DNA of 64,000 nt from Microvirga lotononidis. Lineage in GTDB: Bacteria; Pseudomonadota; Alphaproteobacteria; Rhizobiales; Beijerinckiaceae. The notes beneath the pieces are model-generated. The model was not told the DNA's origin, ran no database searches, and was given only the letters and a program-made list of their open reading frames with translations. A program made the position numbers and the translations under genes. The stretch covers positions 186,001 through 250,000 of the forward strand of contig NZ_CP141048.1 of assembly GCF_034627025.1 (NCBI RefSeq), read 5' to 3'. Below, piece by piece: positions 53,954 through 62,768 of the stretch (within the stretch, counting starts at the first letter, position 1; each line of letters opens with the position of its first letter).

Positions 53954-53969
53954 CGCAAGAACCATGCCA
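53954..53969 (-). promoter_or_regulatory. Sigma-54 (RpoN) promoter candidate for urt-ure operon
   Basis: On the minus strand TGGCATGGTTCTTGCG has the invariant GG-N10-GC of sigma-54 promoters and matches 9 of 11 positions of TGGCAC-N5-TTGCA. Transcription would start about 38 bases before the urtA ATG. Nitrogen control through NtrC would be expected, though I found no convincing NtrC box (paired GCAC/GTGC) in the 200 bases upstream. Confidence 0.6.
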
Positions 53970-54125
53970 GGTCGAATAATGCCTTATGCTTCAGATCGGG
54001 CTGACTTCTATCCCAGGCACCGACGGAGACACATTCAGACGCCACATGCACGAAAAAACGGCACAGGCTTAAGAATAAGGCTGCAACGTCGTGTCAGCAT
54101 CGACCATTCGTCGATCAGGTTGAAC

Positions 54126-54156
54126 GAAAAATGGGCTGAACATCGCCCAGCCCATT
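54126..54156 (-). terminator. Rho-independent terminator of glgA
   Basis: On the minus strand AATGGGCTG (54156-54148) and CAGCCCATT (54138-54130) form a perfect 9-bp stem with a 9-base loop, followed by TTTTCG. It lies 28 bases after the glgA stop and insulates the urtA promoter region. Confidence 0.78.
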
Positions 54157-54183
54157 GTTACAGATTTCCATTGTGAGCAGGAA

Positions 54184-55710
54184 CTACGCGAGTGCGGTCC
54201 GGCAGGCACGCTCGTAGACTTCCTGATACCGGGAGGCGGACCGGTCCCAACCGTGCGGCCTGCTCATCGCAGCCCTTCGCATAGCCGTGAGGCGAGATCC
54301 CGAGCGGAATGTTTCGAGACCTCTTCTGATGGCATCCATGAAGCGACCGAGTGAAGGCTCGCCGAACAGGAACCCGTTGATGCCGTCCTCGATCGTATCC
54401 GCAAGTCCGCCGGTTCGATGCGCAATCGGCAGGGAGCCGAAACGCTGCGCGTACATCTGGCTCAGACCACAGGGCTCGAAGCGGGACGGCATGAGCAGGA
54501 AGTCGCTGCCCGCATACATGCGCCGGGCATCACCCTCATCGTAACCGATCTTCACGCCGACGGAACCGGGATGACGGCTCGCGAGCGCCTGCAATTCGGA
54601 TTCGAAGCGCGGCTCGCCCTGGCCGATGACCGCGATCTGCCCGCCCTGCGAAACGATGGTTTCGGCCGCCGAGATGGCAAGATCGACGCCTTTCTGGTGA
54701 ACCAGCCGCGAAACGACCGCGAAGAGCGGCCCGTTCGACAGGGCAAGGCCGAAATTCTCGCGGACATTGTCGGCATTGATGCGCTTGCCGCGCCAGTTCT
54801 CCGCCGAGAAAGGGCTCACCAGATAGGGATCCCGGCTCGGGTCCCAGCTCTCGTCGATGCCGTTGATGATGCCGTCCAGTCGGCCCTGTTCGGCGCAGGT
54901 CCGCAGCAAGCCGTCGAGACCGCAGCCGAATTCCGGCCGCGTGATCTCCTGGGCATAGGTCGAGCTGACCGTCGTGATGTGGGACGAGTAATAGATGCCT
55001 GCCTTCAGGAAGGAGAGCTTGCCGTAGAACTCGACGCCGTTGATCTGGAACGCCGCGTCGGGAATACCGAGATGGGACATCCGGCTGCGATCGAAGTTGC
55101 CCTGATAGGCAAGGTTGTGAATCGTCAGGATGGTTGGAATGTGCTGTCCGCGCCAAGCCAGATAAGCCGATGCGAGACCCGACGGCCAATCATTGAGATG
55201 CATAAGGTCGGCACGCCAGAGGGGATCGCCGCTGCCGCAAGCGATATCCGCTGCGGCAAGGCCGAGGCGTGCGAAACGAATGTCGTTGTCGCTCCAGTCC
55301 ATGCCGAAGCCGTCGACATAAGGCGAGCCGTCGCGGTCATAGAGTTCCGGGCAGAGCAGAACATAGACCGTCAGACCGTCCTGCGTCGTGCCGCGCCCCA
55401 GGCCGCAGGCGGGGATCCCGAAGGAGGCAGGCAGGCGGGCAATCTCTTCCACCGGTCCGATCTGCGACAGAACCTGACGATAGCCCGGGATGAGAATGCG
55501 CACGTCGTATTGGCGCCGGAGAGCGCGCGGGAGCGCCGCGGAGACCTCGCCCAGGCCACCGGCCTTGATGTAGTCGGCAATTTCGGACGTAACGAATAGA
55601 ATGGACTGACGACGTTTCACGGAAACGGACGACGGAACCATGTCCTGCAATTCGGCATGCGCCGTCGTCGGGAGAGCCGCATCGGCTTCCAGTTCAAATG
55701 ATTCCAGCAT
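54184..55710 (-). CDS. glgA: Glycogen synthase (ADP-glucose, GT5)
   Basis: 508 aa, extends alpha-1,4-glucan from ADP-glucose. The N-terminal KAGGLGEVSAALPRAL holds the K-x-G-G-L ADP-glucose site (Lys near residue 49). GT5 landmarks: HLNDWPSGLASAYLA, TIHNLAYQG, NGIDESWDPSRDPYL and VSRLVHQKGVDL. The C-terminal LLMPSRFEPCGLSQMYAQRFGSLPIAHRTGGL contains the catalytic E in EPCGL. About 30 residues precede the core, slightly more than the E. coli enzyme. Divergent from treZ. Confidence 0.94.
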   Translation of the reverse strand: MLESFELEADAALPTTAHAELQDMVPSSVSVKRRQSILFVTSEIADYIKAGGLGEVSAALPRALRRQYDVRILIPGYRQVLSQIGPVEEIARLPASFGIPACGLGRGTTQDGLTVYVLLCPELYDRDGSPYVDGFGMDWSDNDIRFARLGLAAADIACGSGDPLWRADLMHLNDWPSGLASAYLAWRGQHIPTILTIHNLAYQGNFDRSRMSHLGIPDAAFQINGVEFYGKLSFLKAGIYYSSHITTVSSTYAQEITRPEFGCGLDGLLRTCAEQGRLDGIINGIDESWDPSRDPYLVSPFSAENWRGKRINADNVRENFGLALSNGPLFAVVSRLVHQKGVDLAISAAETIVSQGGQIAVIGQGEPRFESELQALASRHPGSVGVKIGYDEGDARRMYAGSDFLLMPSRFEPCGLSQMYAQRFGSLPIAHRTGGLADTIEDGINGFLFGEPSLGRFMDAIRRGLETFRSGSRLTAMRRAAMSRPHGWDRSASRYQEVYERACRTALA

Positions 55711-55906
55711 GTTCGCTCAGCGGCGCAATCCCCAGCGACCCCCGCGCCATAGGCAGTCGCGCTGTTTAACTCGCTGCCCCCGGAACGGGTTCCGTCGAAA
55801 TTTCAGAAAATTTTCGGGTACCTCGAACTGAGCGGACGGCCGAGCTTTTCCGGGCATGGCGAACGTTGCATGGAATCCGAGCTTGGCTGTTTTTTTAGTA
55901 CCGGCT

Positions 55907-55931
55907 GGAACATTGCCTTAAGATGCTCGTT
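55907..55931 (+). promoter_or_regulatory. General stress response (EcfG/RpoE2-type) promoter upstream of treZ
   Basis: GGAAC (55907-55911), 16 bases, CGTT (55928-55931): an exact match to the alphaproteobacterial EcfG consensus GGAAC-N16/17-CGTT. It lies 35 bases before ATG 55967 in the glgA-treZ divergent gap. Trehalose genes are known members of this regulon in Rhizobiales. Confidence 0.68.
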
Positions 55932-55966
55932 CGCAAGTGCTTCCATGAAGAGATTCCGGGGATCCG

Positions 55967-57787
55967 ATGCGGCGCGTTCACTCCATGCCCTTTGGGGCAG
56001 AGATAACCTCCGATGGCATTCGCTTTGCCTTGTGGGCGCCGACGGCGCGCGAGGTGAGCCTTGTGCTCGACGATGGGGAACACTCACTCAGCAAGGACAG
56101 CGACGGCTGGTACCGCCATGTCTCCGGATCTGCGCGAGCCGGAAGCCGCTACGGCTACAGGATCGACGGCGATATCGTCGTGCCCGATCCGGCATCCCGC
56201 TTCCAACCCGACGATGTCCATGGGCTCAGCCTCGTGGTCGATCCGCAATCCTATGATTGGTCCGACGCCTCCTGGGCGGGCCGCCCCTGGGAAGAGACCG
56301 TCCTCTATGAGGTCCACGTGGGAACGGCCACGCCGGAAGGCACCTATGCGGGCCTGATGGGCAAGCTCGAAGCGTTAAGAGACCTTGGCGTGACGGCCAT
56401 TGAACTCATGCCGATCGGCGAGTTCCCGGGTCATCGCAATTGGGGGTACGATGGCGTCCTGCCCTATGCACCGGACGCCGCCTACGGAAGCCCGGAGGAT
56501 CTCAAGCGTCTGGTCGAGCGCGCGCACGAACTCGGACTCATGGTGTTCCTCGATGTGGTCTACAACCATTTCGGGCCTTCCGGAAACTATCTCCATGCCT
56601 ACGCCAAGACCTTCTTCACCGAACGCCACCCGACGCCCTGGGGCGCCGGCATCAACGTGGATGGCGAAGGCGCGGGCGTGGTGCGTGACTTTTTCTTCCA
56701 CAACGCGCTCTACTGGTTGCAGGAGTTCCACTTCGACGGGCTTCGCTTCGACGCCGTCCATGCCATCACGGATGACGGTCGGCCGCACTTCATCGAGGAG
56801 CTGGCGAACCGCATCAGGCAGGCCATTCCCGACCGCCATGTTCACCTGGTGCTCGAAAACGAAGCCAATCAGGCGCGCTGGCTCGATCGCGGCGAGACAC
56901 GACAGCCGAAGCTCCATACGGCGCAGTGGGCGGACGACATCCACAATTCCTGGCACGCGCTCCTGACCGGAGAGAACGAGGGCTATTACGAGGATTATGC
57001 GAACAAGCCGCTCCAGCACCTCGGCCGGTCGCTGGCGGAAGGCTTCGCCTATCAGGGCGATCCGTCGCCGCACAAGGAGGGCGTCCTTCGCGGCGAGCCG
57101 TCGGGGCATCTTCCACCCAGCGCCTTCGTGGCCTTCCTGCAGAACCACGACCAGATCGGCAACCGCGCCTTCGGCGAGCGCCTTGCGCATCTGATCCCAC
57201 CCGAGCGCCTCGAACTCGCGCAAGCCATCTTCCTGCTCTCGCCGCAGATCCCTTTGCTGTTCATGGGCGAGGAATGGGCCGCATCGACGCCGTTCCAGTT
57301 CTTCGTCGACTTCGAGAGCGAACCGGACCTGGCCGAAGCCGTTCGGGATGGGCGGCGGGGCGAGTTCAAGCGCTTCAAGGCGTTCACGGATCCGGAAATG
57401 TCACAGAGGATTCCCGACCCGACGGACCGAACGACCTTCGAGCGATCCAGGATCGACTGGACGGAGGTGGAGCGTTCGCCGCATCGCGAGGTCCTGTCAC
57501 GGACCCGTCATCTTCTCGACATCAGGCGCAGTGAAATCGTTCCGTTGCTCAAAAGCGATTATCGCGGTTCGCAATATAAGGTGTCCTCGGAGAACACGCT
57601 CGACGTCAGCTGGCGCTTCGCCGGGAGCACGCTCCGTCTTCTCGCGAATTTCGGCGGCGCTCTCATGACCATACCCGTCGAGGGCAATGCTCGCGCACTC
57701 TGGGCGAGCCCCGGCATCGATGTCAGCAGCGCAGATCTTCAACTCACGCCCTGGTCGGGCATCATCTTGAAAGGACAATCGGCATGA
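55967..57787 (+). CDS. treZ: Malto-oligosyltrehalose trehalohydrolase
   Basis: Releases trehalose from maltooligosyl-trehalose; 606 aa. N-terminal carbohydrate-binding-like domain (GIRFALWAPTAREVSLVL) and a GH13 barrel from about residue 110. Catalytic residues by motif: Asp262 in GLRFDAVHA, Glu297 in LVLENEAN, Asp395 in QNHDQIGNR; YEVHVGTATPEGTYAG and PEDLKRLV mark the TreZ group. ATG 55967 has GGGGA upstream. Its stop overlaps the start of the next gene (ATGA), so both enzymes are made together. Confidence 0.95.
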   Translation: MRRVHSMPFGAEITSDGIRFALWAPTAREVSLVLDDGEHSLSKDSDGWYRHVSGSARAGSRYGYRIDGDIVVPDPASRFQPDDVHGLSLVVDPQSYDWSDASWAGRPWEETVLYEVHVGTATPEGTYAGLMGKLEALRDLGVTAIELMPIGEFPGHRNWGYDGVLPYAPDAAYGSPEDLKRLVERAHELGLMVFLDVVYNHFGPSGNYLHAYAKTFFTERHPTPWGAGINVDGEGAGVVRDFFFHNALYWLQEFHFDGLRFDAVHAITDDGRPHFIEELANRIRQAIPDRHVHLVLENEANQARWLDRGETRQPKLHTAQWADDIHNSWHALLTGENEGYYEDYANKPLQHLGRSLAEGFAYQGDPSPHKEGVLRGEPSGHLPPSAFVAFLQNHDQIGNRAFGERLAHLIPPERLELAQAIFLLSPQIPLLFMGEEWAASTPFQFFVDFESEPDLAEAVRDGRRGEFKRFKAFTDPEMSQRIPDPTDRTTFERSRIDWTEVERSPHREVLSRTRHLLDIRRSEIVPLLKSDYRGSQYKVSSENTLDVSWRFAGSTLRLLANFGGALMTIPVEGNARALWASPGIDVSSADLQLTPWSGIILKGQSA

Positions 57788-60700
57788 GCAAGCTGGACGC
57801 TCTCTTGGAGCGCATGGCCGCCCTTGTCGGTATTTCTCCGGACTACACCGATGCATTCGGAAACAGCGTCGAGACCAGCCCGGCCACGCGTCTGGCACTG
57901 CTGACCGCGCTCGGGCTCGACACCTCGTCCGAGACCAGCGCTCGCGAGAGCCTCGACCGGCTGGAGCGCCTGAAGAACGGTCCGGTCCCGGCCGTCGTCA
58001 CGGTCGAGGCGGACAGGTCCTCGACAATCGAGTTCCGCGCGGCTCCGGGGCCGCATTCCTGGATCCTGATCGAGGAGAACGGCGCGGTCCATGAAGGCCG
58101 CCTTGGTAAACACGAGAGCAGCTTGGACCTTCCCGCCCTGCCGACAGGATATCACCGCCTCCGTCTGGGAGACACGGAGACGACCATCATCGCCGCCCCG
58201 CCCCGGTGCTGGGAGCCGGACGCTTTTCAGGGGAAGGCAAAGCTCTGGGGCGCGGTCGCACAGATATATTCCCTGCGTTCCAAGCGCGATCTCGGCATCG
58301 GCGACTATTCCGATGTGACGTTGGCGGCCGAGAGCATCGGCCGCCTCGGCGGGGCCTTCCTGGGCCTCAGCCCCGTCCACGCGCTCTTTGCCTCGGATCG
58401 CTCGAAGATCTCGCCCTACTCGCCCTCCTCGCGGCTCTTCCTCGAATCCATCTACATCGACCCGACGGCGGCTGCTGGTTTTACCGAGAGCGGTGCCGCA
58501 AAGCTCCTCGACGAGCCGGACGCGAAGGCGCGCCTCGGCCGGCTCCGTAGCGCCCAGCTCATCGATTATGCCGAGGTCTGGGCTCTCAAGCGCCCGCTTC
58601 TCGATGCCATTTGGGAGCGTTTCCGGCGATCGGGCGAGCATGATGCCTTCGAAGCCTTTCGGAGGGCCGGCGGCGAAGCCCTCGAGGCCCACGCCACGTT
58701 CGAAGCCCTTTCCGAGCACTTCCGCGAGCAGGGCCGGTTCTGGAGCGGCGATTGGCCGGAGGAATATCGCTCGGTCCATTCCGTCGCCGTCAGGCGGTTT
58801 CGCATGGATCACGCGGAACGGGTGGCCTTCCATGCTTGGCTGCAATGGCTGGCCGACGATCAACTCGCGCAGGCGGCGGAACGGGCCCGCGGCGCGGGCC
58901 TTCCCATCGGTCTCTACCGGGACCTCGCGGTAGGCGCGGATGGCGGCGGCTCCGAGATTTGGGCGACGCCGGAGCGTTATGCGCCAGAGCTGTCCATCGG
59001 GGCGCCCCCGGATCCGCTCGGACCCCAGGGGCAGGATTGGGGCTTGCCGCCCTTCAATCCACTCACCCTTGAGGAGCAGGGACTGGCCGCGTTCCGCGAT
59101 CTCGTCTCCGCCAATATGCGCCATGCCGGGGCGATCCGGATCGACCATGCGTTCCAGCTCCAGCGCCTGTTTCTCATCCCCTCCGGCGCCCCCGCGTCCC
59201 AGGGTGCCTATGTGGATTATCCGTTCGAGGCGATGCTGGCCGTGTTGCGCGTGGAGAGCCATCGCGCCCAATGTCTCGTGATCGCCGAGGATCTCGGCAC
59301 GGCCCCGGAGGGCTTCTCCGACGCCATCATGGAATCGGGAGTTCTCAGCTACCGGGTGCTTCCTTTCGAGCGCGACGGATCGGCATTCAAGAAGCCGGGT
59401 GAATATCCGCGCTCGGCCATGGCCGTCATCACGACCCATGACCTTCCGACCTTCACCGGCTGGTGGCGCGGCCTCGACATCGATCTGCGTCAGACGCTGG
59501 GCATCTTCGATCCCGCCAAAGCGGCCGACGAGCGCCTCGCAAGAGCTGCCGACAGGCAGCATCTGACGGAAGCCCTGGCTGACCAGGGTCTCCTTCCCTC
59601 ATCTCGACTTCCGGATGAACCGCCGCTCGAGGAAACGATCCGCTATCTCGGGCGCACGTCGTGCGTGCTCACCGCCCTCCAGATCGAGGACGCCTCGGGA
59701 GAGTTGAACCAGCCCAACATGCCGGGCATGGATGCGGGGCACCCCAATTGGCGCCGGCGCCTGTCGAACACGATCGAGACCATCACCTCGCCGGACAGCC
59801 TGATGCCCAGGCTGGCCGTCGCCCTGGCGGAGGAAGGGCGGGACTTCCGCGCCCGCCGCAATGCCCTCGCCTCGACTCCACCCCGCGCCACCTACCGCCT
59901 GCAGTTTCACAAGGGCTTCACCTTCGACGACGCGGTGAAGATCGTGCCTTATCTGGCGAAGCTCGGCATCAGCCATGTCTATTCCTCGCCGATCCAGACG
60001 GCCGCGCCCGGATCGACCCATGGCTATGACATCGTCGACCATTCGACGATCAATCCGGAACTCGGCGGCGAAGAGGGCTTCCGCCGCCTCTCCGATACGT
60101 TGAAGGAGCATGGCCTCAAGCTCCTGCTCGACATCGTTCCGAACCACATGGGCGTGGGCGGGAAGGACAATGGCTGGTGGCTCTCGGTGCTCGAATGGGG
60201 CCGGCTCTCGCCTGTGGCCGATGCGTTCGACATCGACTGGGAGCGGCCGGGCGCCGACGGCAAGCTGATCGTCCCATCCCTGAGCGGTCTTTACGGGGAG
60301 GTGTTGGAGAAGGGCGAACTCCAGCTGAAATTCGACCCCGAGGAAGGCTCCTTCAGCGTCTGGCACTGGGAGCACCGCTTCCCGATCTGTCCGACGACCT
60401 ATCCGGCCGTGCTCGATCTGGCGCTTGCCGCCATCGCCGACGGGACGAAGGCCGGTGAATTGCGGGCCCTTGCCGAGCGCTTGAGGGCGCTGAAGGATCC
60501 TCAGGAAGAGCGCGGTTCCCTGCCGGAGAAAGCCGAGAGGATAAAGCGAGACCTAGCCCAGGCGGTCGCGGCCTCGACGGCCGTGAAGAAGGCCGTCGAC
60601 GGCGCGGTCGCAGTCGTCAACGGCGCTCCCGGCCAGCCGGAAAGCTTCAACATTCTGCACCGTCTCCTGGACGCCCAGTCCTATCGCCTCGCCTATTGGC

Positions 60701-62643
60701 GGGTCGCATCGAGCGACATCAACTACCGCCGCTTCTTCGACATCAATACCCTGGCGGGCATTCGGGTCGAGATCACGGAGATTTTCGAGAAGACGCACGA
60801 GCTCATCGTCCGCCTTGTGGGCGAAGGCCTTATCCACGGGTTGCGGATCGACCATATCGACGGGCTCGCCGATCCGGAGGGCTATACCCGTGCCCTTCAG
60901 AGGAAGGTGGGACCGGGCTTCTTCGTGGCGGTGGAGAAAATCCTGGAGCCGGGGGAGGAACTGCGCCCCTGGCCGGTGGCGGGAACGTCCGGCTACGACG
61001 TGCTCAACGTGATCGACGGCGTACTGGTGAATGCTGAGGCAGGCGATACCTTCGAACGCATCTATAGGGACGCTTCAGGCCTTCAGGACTCCTATGCCGA
61101 CCTGCTGAAACAGGCCAAGGTCGAGATCACCGAGAAAAATTTCGCCAGCGAGCTGGAGGTTCTGGTCTCGGACATCAAGGCCATCGCTGATGCCGACCGA
61201 CGCACGCGGGATTATACGGCTTTCTCCTTACGCCGAGCCCTCATCGAGATCGTGGCAGCCTTCCCGGTCTATCGCAGCTATCTCGGTGACGGCGAACCTT
61301 CGGTGGAAGATGTGCGGTTGCTCGGGGAGACGATCCGGGACGCGCAGCAAGCAAGCACCCTGCCCGATCGCAGCGTGCACGATTTCATCGCCTCCGCCCT
61401 TCTGGGCAAGACAAAAGCCAATCCTGCCGATATCCGCCGCTTCCGGCGTCGCTTCCAGCAGCTCACAGGCCCGGTCATGGCCAAGAGCCTGGAGGACACT
61501 CTGTTCTATCGCTATGGCCGCCTGATCGCGCTCAACGAAGTCGGCGGCGACCCGGGCCATTTCGGCCTGTCTCCGCAAGCCTTCCACCAGACGAATGCGG
61601 ATCGTGCCCGCAATTGGCCGTATGCAATGATCGCCACCGCGACGCACGACACGAAACGCGGTGAGGATGCGCGAGCGCGCCTGCTCGCGCTTTCGGAAAT
61701 GCCGCAGGAATGGGCGCGGGCGCTCGACCTCTGGCGGGACATCGCCGCTCCTCACCTGTCCGAGGTGGACGGCGCGCTCGCGCCTGATGCCAACGATCAG
61801 GTGATCCTGCTCCAGGCGCTCCTCGGCGCATGGCCCCTGGAGCTTCTGAACGGGACGGATGCCGAGCATCTCGCAGCGTTCCAGGAGCGGATGGAGGAAT
61901 ATCTCACCAAGGCTCTCCGGGAAGCCAAGCGACATACGAGCTGGGTTGCCCCGAACGGAGCCTATGAGGCAGCAGCCCGTCGGCTCCTTCAGGCGGCGCT
62001 CGACCCGCAGAACCGCATCCTCGATCGCCTGAACCCTCTCGCCCGACGCCTCTCTCGTCTGGGCATGCTGAACGGGCTCTCGCGGACCATCCTGAAGATG
62101 ACCCTGCCGGGCGTTCCCGACATTTACCAGGGCACCGAGTTCTGGGACTTCTCCCTGGTCGATCCTGACAATCGGCGACCCGTCGATTACGAAGCCCGGA
62201 TCAAGGCGCTCGACATGAACGAGCCGGCTGCGGCCTTGATGGAATCCTGGCCCGAAGGCCGGATCAAGCAGTATATTCTCATGCGGCTGCTTCACGACCG
62301 TGCGGCAGCGCCTGACCTCTATGCCGAGGGTGATTACCAGCCCTTGTCGTTAGAGGGCGAGTTCTCGACTCACCTGCTCGGCTATCTCAGGCAGCACGAC
62401 GACACGGCCCTCGCCGTCATCGTGCCGCGCCTCTGGAACGGTCTGACAGACAGCGAGGACAATCCTTCCGATCAGCCCACCTGGGGCGATACAGCCGTCT
62501 CCCTGCCCCACGGGCGCTGGAAAAACGTGCTCACGCGAGAGGATATTCTCATCGAATCCGATCACGCGGCGATGGCGTCACTCCTGGGCACTCTTCCCTT
62601 TGCCGTTCTCAAGCGCGATGGAGGCGACGGCATCCCGCATTAA
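57784..62643 (+). CDS. Fused 4-alpha-glucanotransferase (MalQ)-maltooligosyltrehalose synthase (TreY)
   Basis: 1619 aa with two enzymes in one frame. Residues 1 to about 690 are GH77 MalQ: Asp453 in RIDHAFQLQRLF, Glu502 in IAEDLG and Asp553 in TTHDLPTFTGW form the catalytic triad, with SPYSPSSRLF and NYE-like substrate loops. From about residue 698 (RATYRLQFHKGFTFDDA) it is GH13 TreY: SPIQTAAPGSTHGYDI, Asp1023 in LRIDHIDGL, Glu1051 in VEKIL, Asp1289 in ATHDTKRGEDAR. TreY turns the reducing-end glucose of maltodextrins into trehalose linkage; MalQ would rearrange short chains into TreY substrates. Separate genes in most bacteria. No frameshift or internal stop. Confidence 0.93.
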   Translation: MSKLDALLERMAALVGISPDYTDAFGNSVETSPATRLALLTALGLDTSSETSARESLDRLERLKNGPVPAVVTVEADRSSTIEFRAAPGPHSWILIEENGAVHEGRLGKHESSLDLPALPTGYHRLRLGDTETTIIAAPPRCWEPDAFQGKAKLWGAVAQIYSLRSKRDLGIGDYSDVTLAAESIGRLGGAFLGLSPVHALFASDRSKISPYSPSSRLFLESIYIDPTAAAGFTESGAAKLLDEPDAKARLGRLRSAQLIDYAEVWALKRPLLDAIWERFRRSGEHDAFEAFRRAGGEALEAHATFEALSEHFREQGRFWSGDWPEEYRSVHSVAVRRFRMDHAERVAFHAWLQWLADDQLAQAAERARGAGLPIGLYRDLAVGADGGGSEIWATPERYAPELSIGAPPDPLGPQGQDWGLPPFNPLTLEEQGLAAFRDLVSANMRHAGAIRIDHAFQLQRLFLIPSGAPASQGAYVDYPFEAMLAVLRVESHRAQCLVIAEDLGTAPEGFSDAIMESGVLSYRVLPFERDGSAFKKPGEYPRSAMAVITTHDLPTFTGWWRGLDIDLRQTLGIFDPAKAADERLARAADRQHLTEALADQGLLPSSRLPDEPPLEETIRYLGRTSCVLTALQIEDASGELNQPNMPGMDAGHPNWRRRLSNTIETITSPDSLMPRLAVALAEEGRDFRARRNALASTPPRATYRLQFHKGFTFDDAVKIVPYLAKLGISHVYSSPIQTAAPGSTHGYDIVDHSTINPELGGEEGFRRLSDTLKEHGLKLLLDIVPNHMGVGGKDNGWWLSVLEWGRLSPVADAFDIDWERPGADGKLIVPSLSGLYGEVLEKGELQLKFDPEEGSFSVWHWEHRFPICPTTYPAVLDLALAAIADGTKAGELRALAERLRALKDPQEERGSLPEKAERIKRDLAQAVAASTAVKKAVDGAVAVVNGAPGQPESFNILHRLLDAQSYRLAYWRVASSDINYRRFFDINTLAGIRVEITEIFEKTHELIVRLVGEGLIHGLRIDHIDGLADPEGYTRALQRKVGPGFFVAVEKILEPGEELRPWPVAGTSGYDVLNVIDGVLVNAEAGDTFERIYRDASGLQDSYADLLKQAKVEITEKNFASELEVLVSDIKAIADADRRTRDYTAFSLRRALIEIVAAFPVYRSYLGDGEPSVEDVRLLGETIRDAQQASTLPDRSVHDFIASALLGKTKANPADIRRFRRRFQQLTGPVMAKSLEDTLFYRYGRLIALNEVGGDPGHFGLSPQAFHQTNADRARNWPYAMIATATHDTKRGEDARARLLALSEMPQEWARALDLWRDIAAPHLSEVDGALAPDANDQVILLQALLGAWPLELLNGTDAEHLAAFQERMEEYLTKALREAKRHTSWVAPNGAYEAAARRLLQAALDPQNRILDRLNPLARRLSRLGMLNGLSRTILKMTLPGVPDIYQGTEFWDFSLVDPDNRRPVDYEARIKALDMNEPAAALMESWPEGRIKQYILMRLLHDRAAAPDLYAEGDYQPLSLEGEFSTHLLGYLRQHDDTALAVIVPRLWNGLTDSEDNPSDQPTWGDTAVSLPHGRWKNVLTREDILIESDHAAMASLLGTLPFAVLKRDGGDGIPH

Positions 62644-62768
62644 CAAAGATGGGTGTGGGCCCCTTTAGGGGCTGCACTCCTTCTGGTCCAAATCGACACC
62701 TGCTCCATAATGGAATCTCTCGAAGGACCGGCCGGCACCCCGGTCCGGGAGCGCCCAAGGGACAGCAG

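Noticed and set aside
53970..54125. NtrC binding sites upstream of the urtA sigma-54 promoter
   Set aside because: Only isolated GCAC half-sites in direct orientation are present; no GCAC/GTGC pair with correct spacing.
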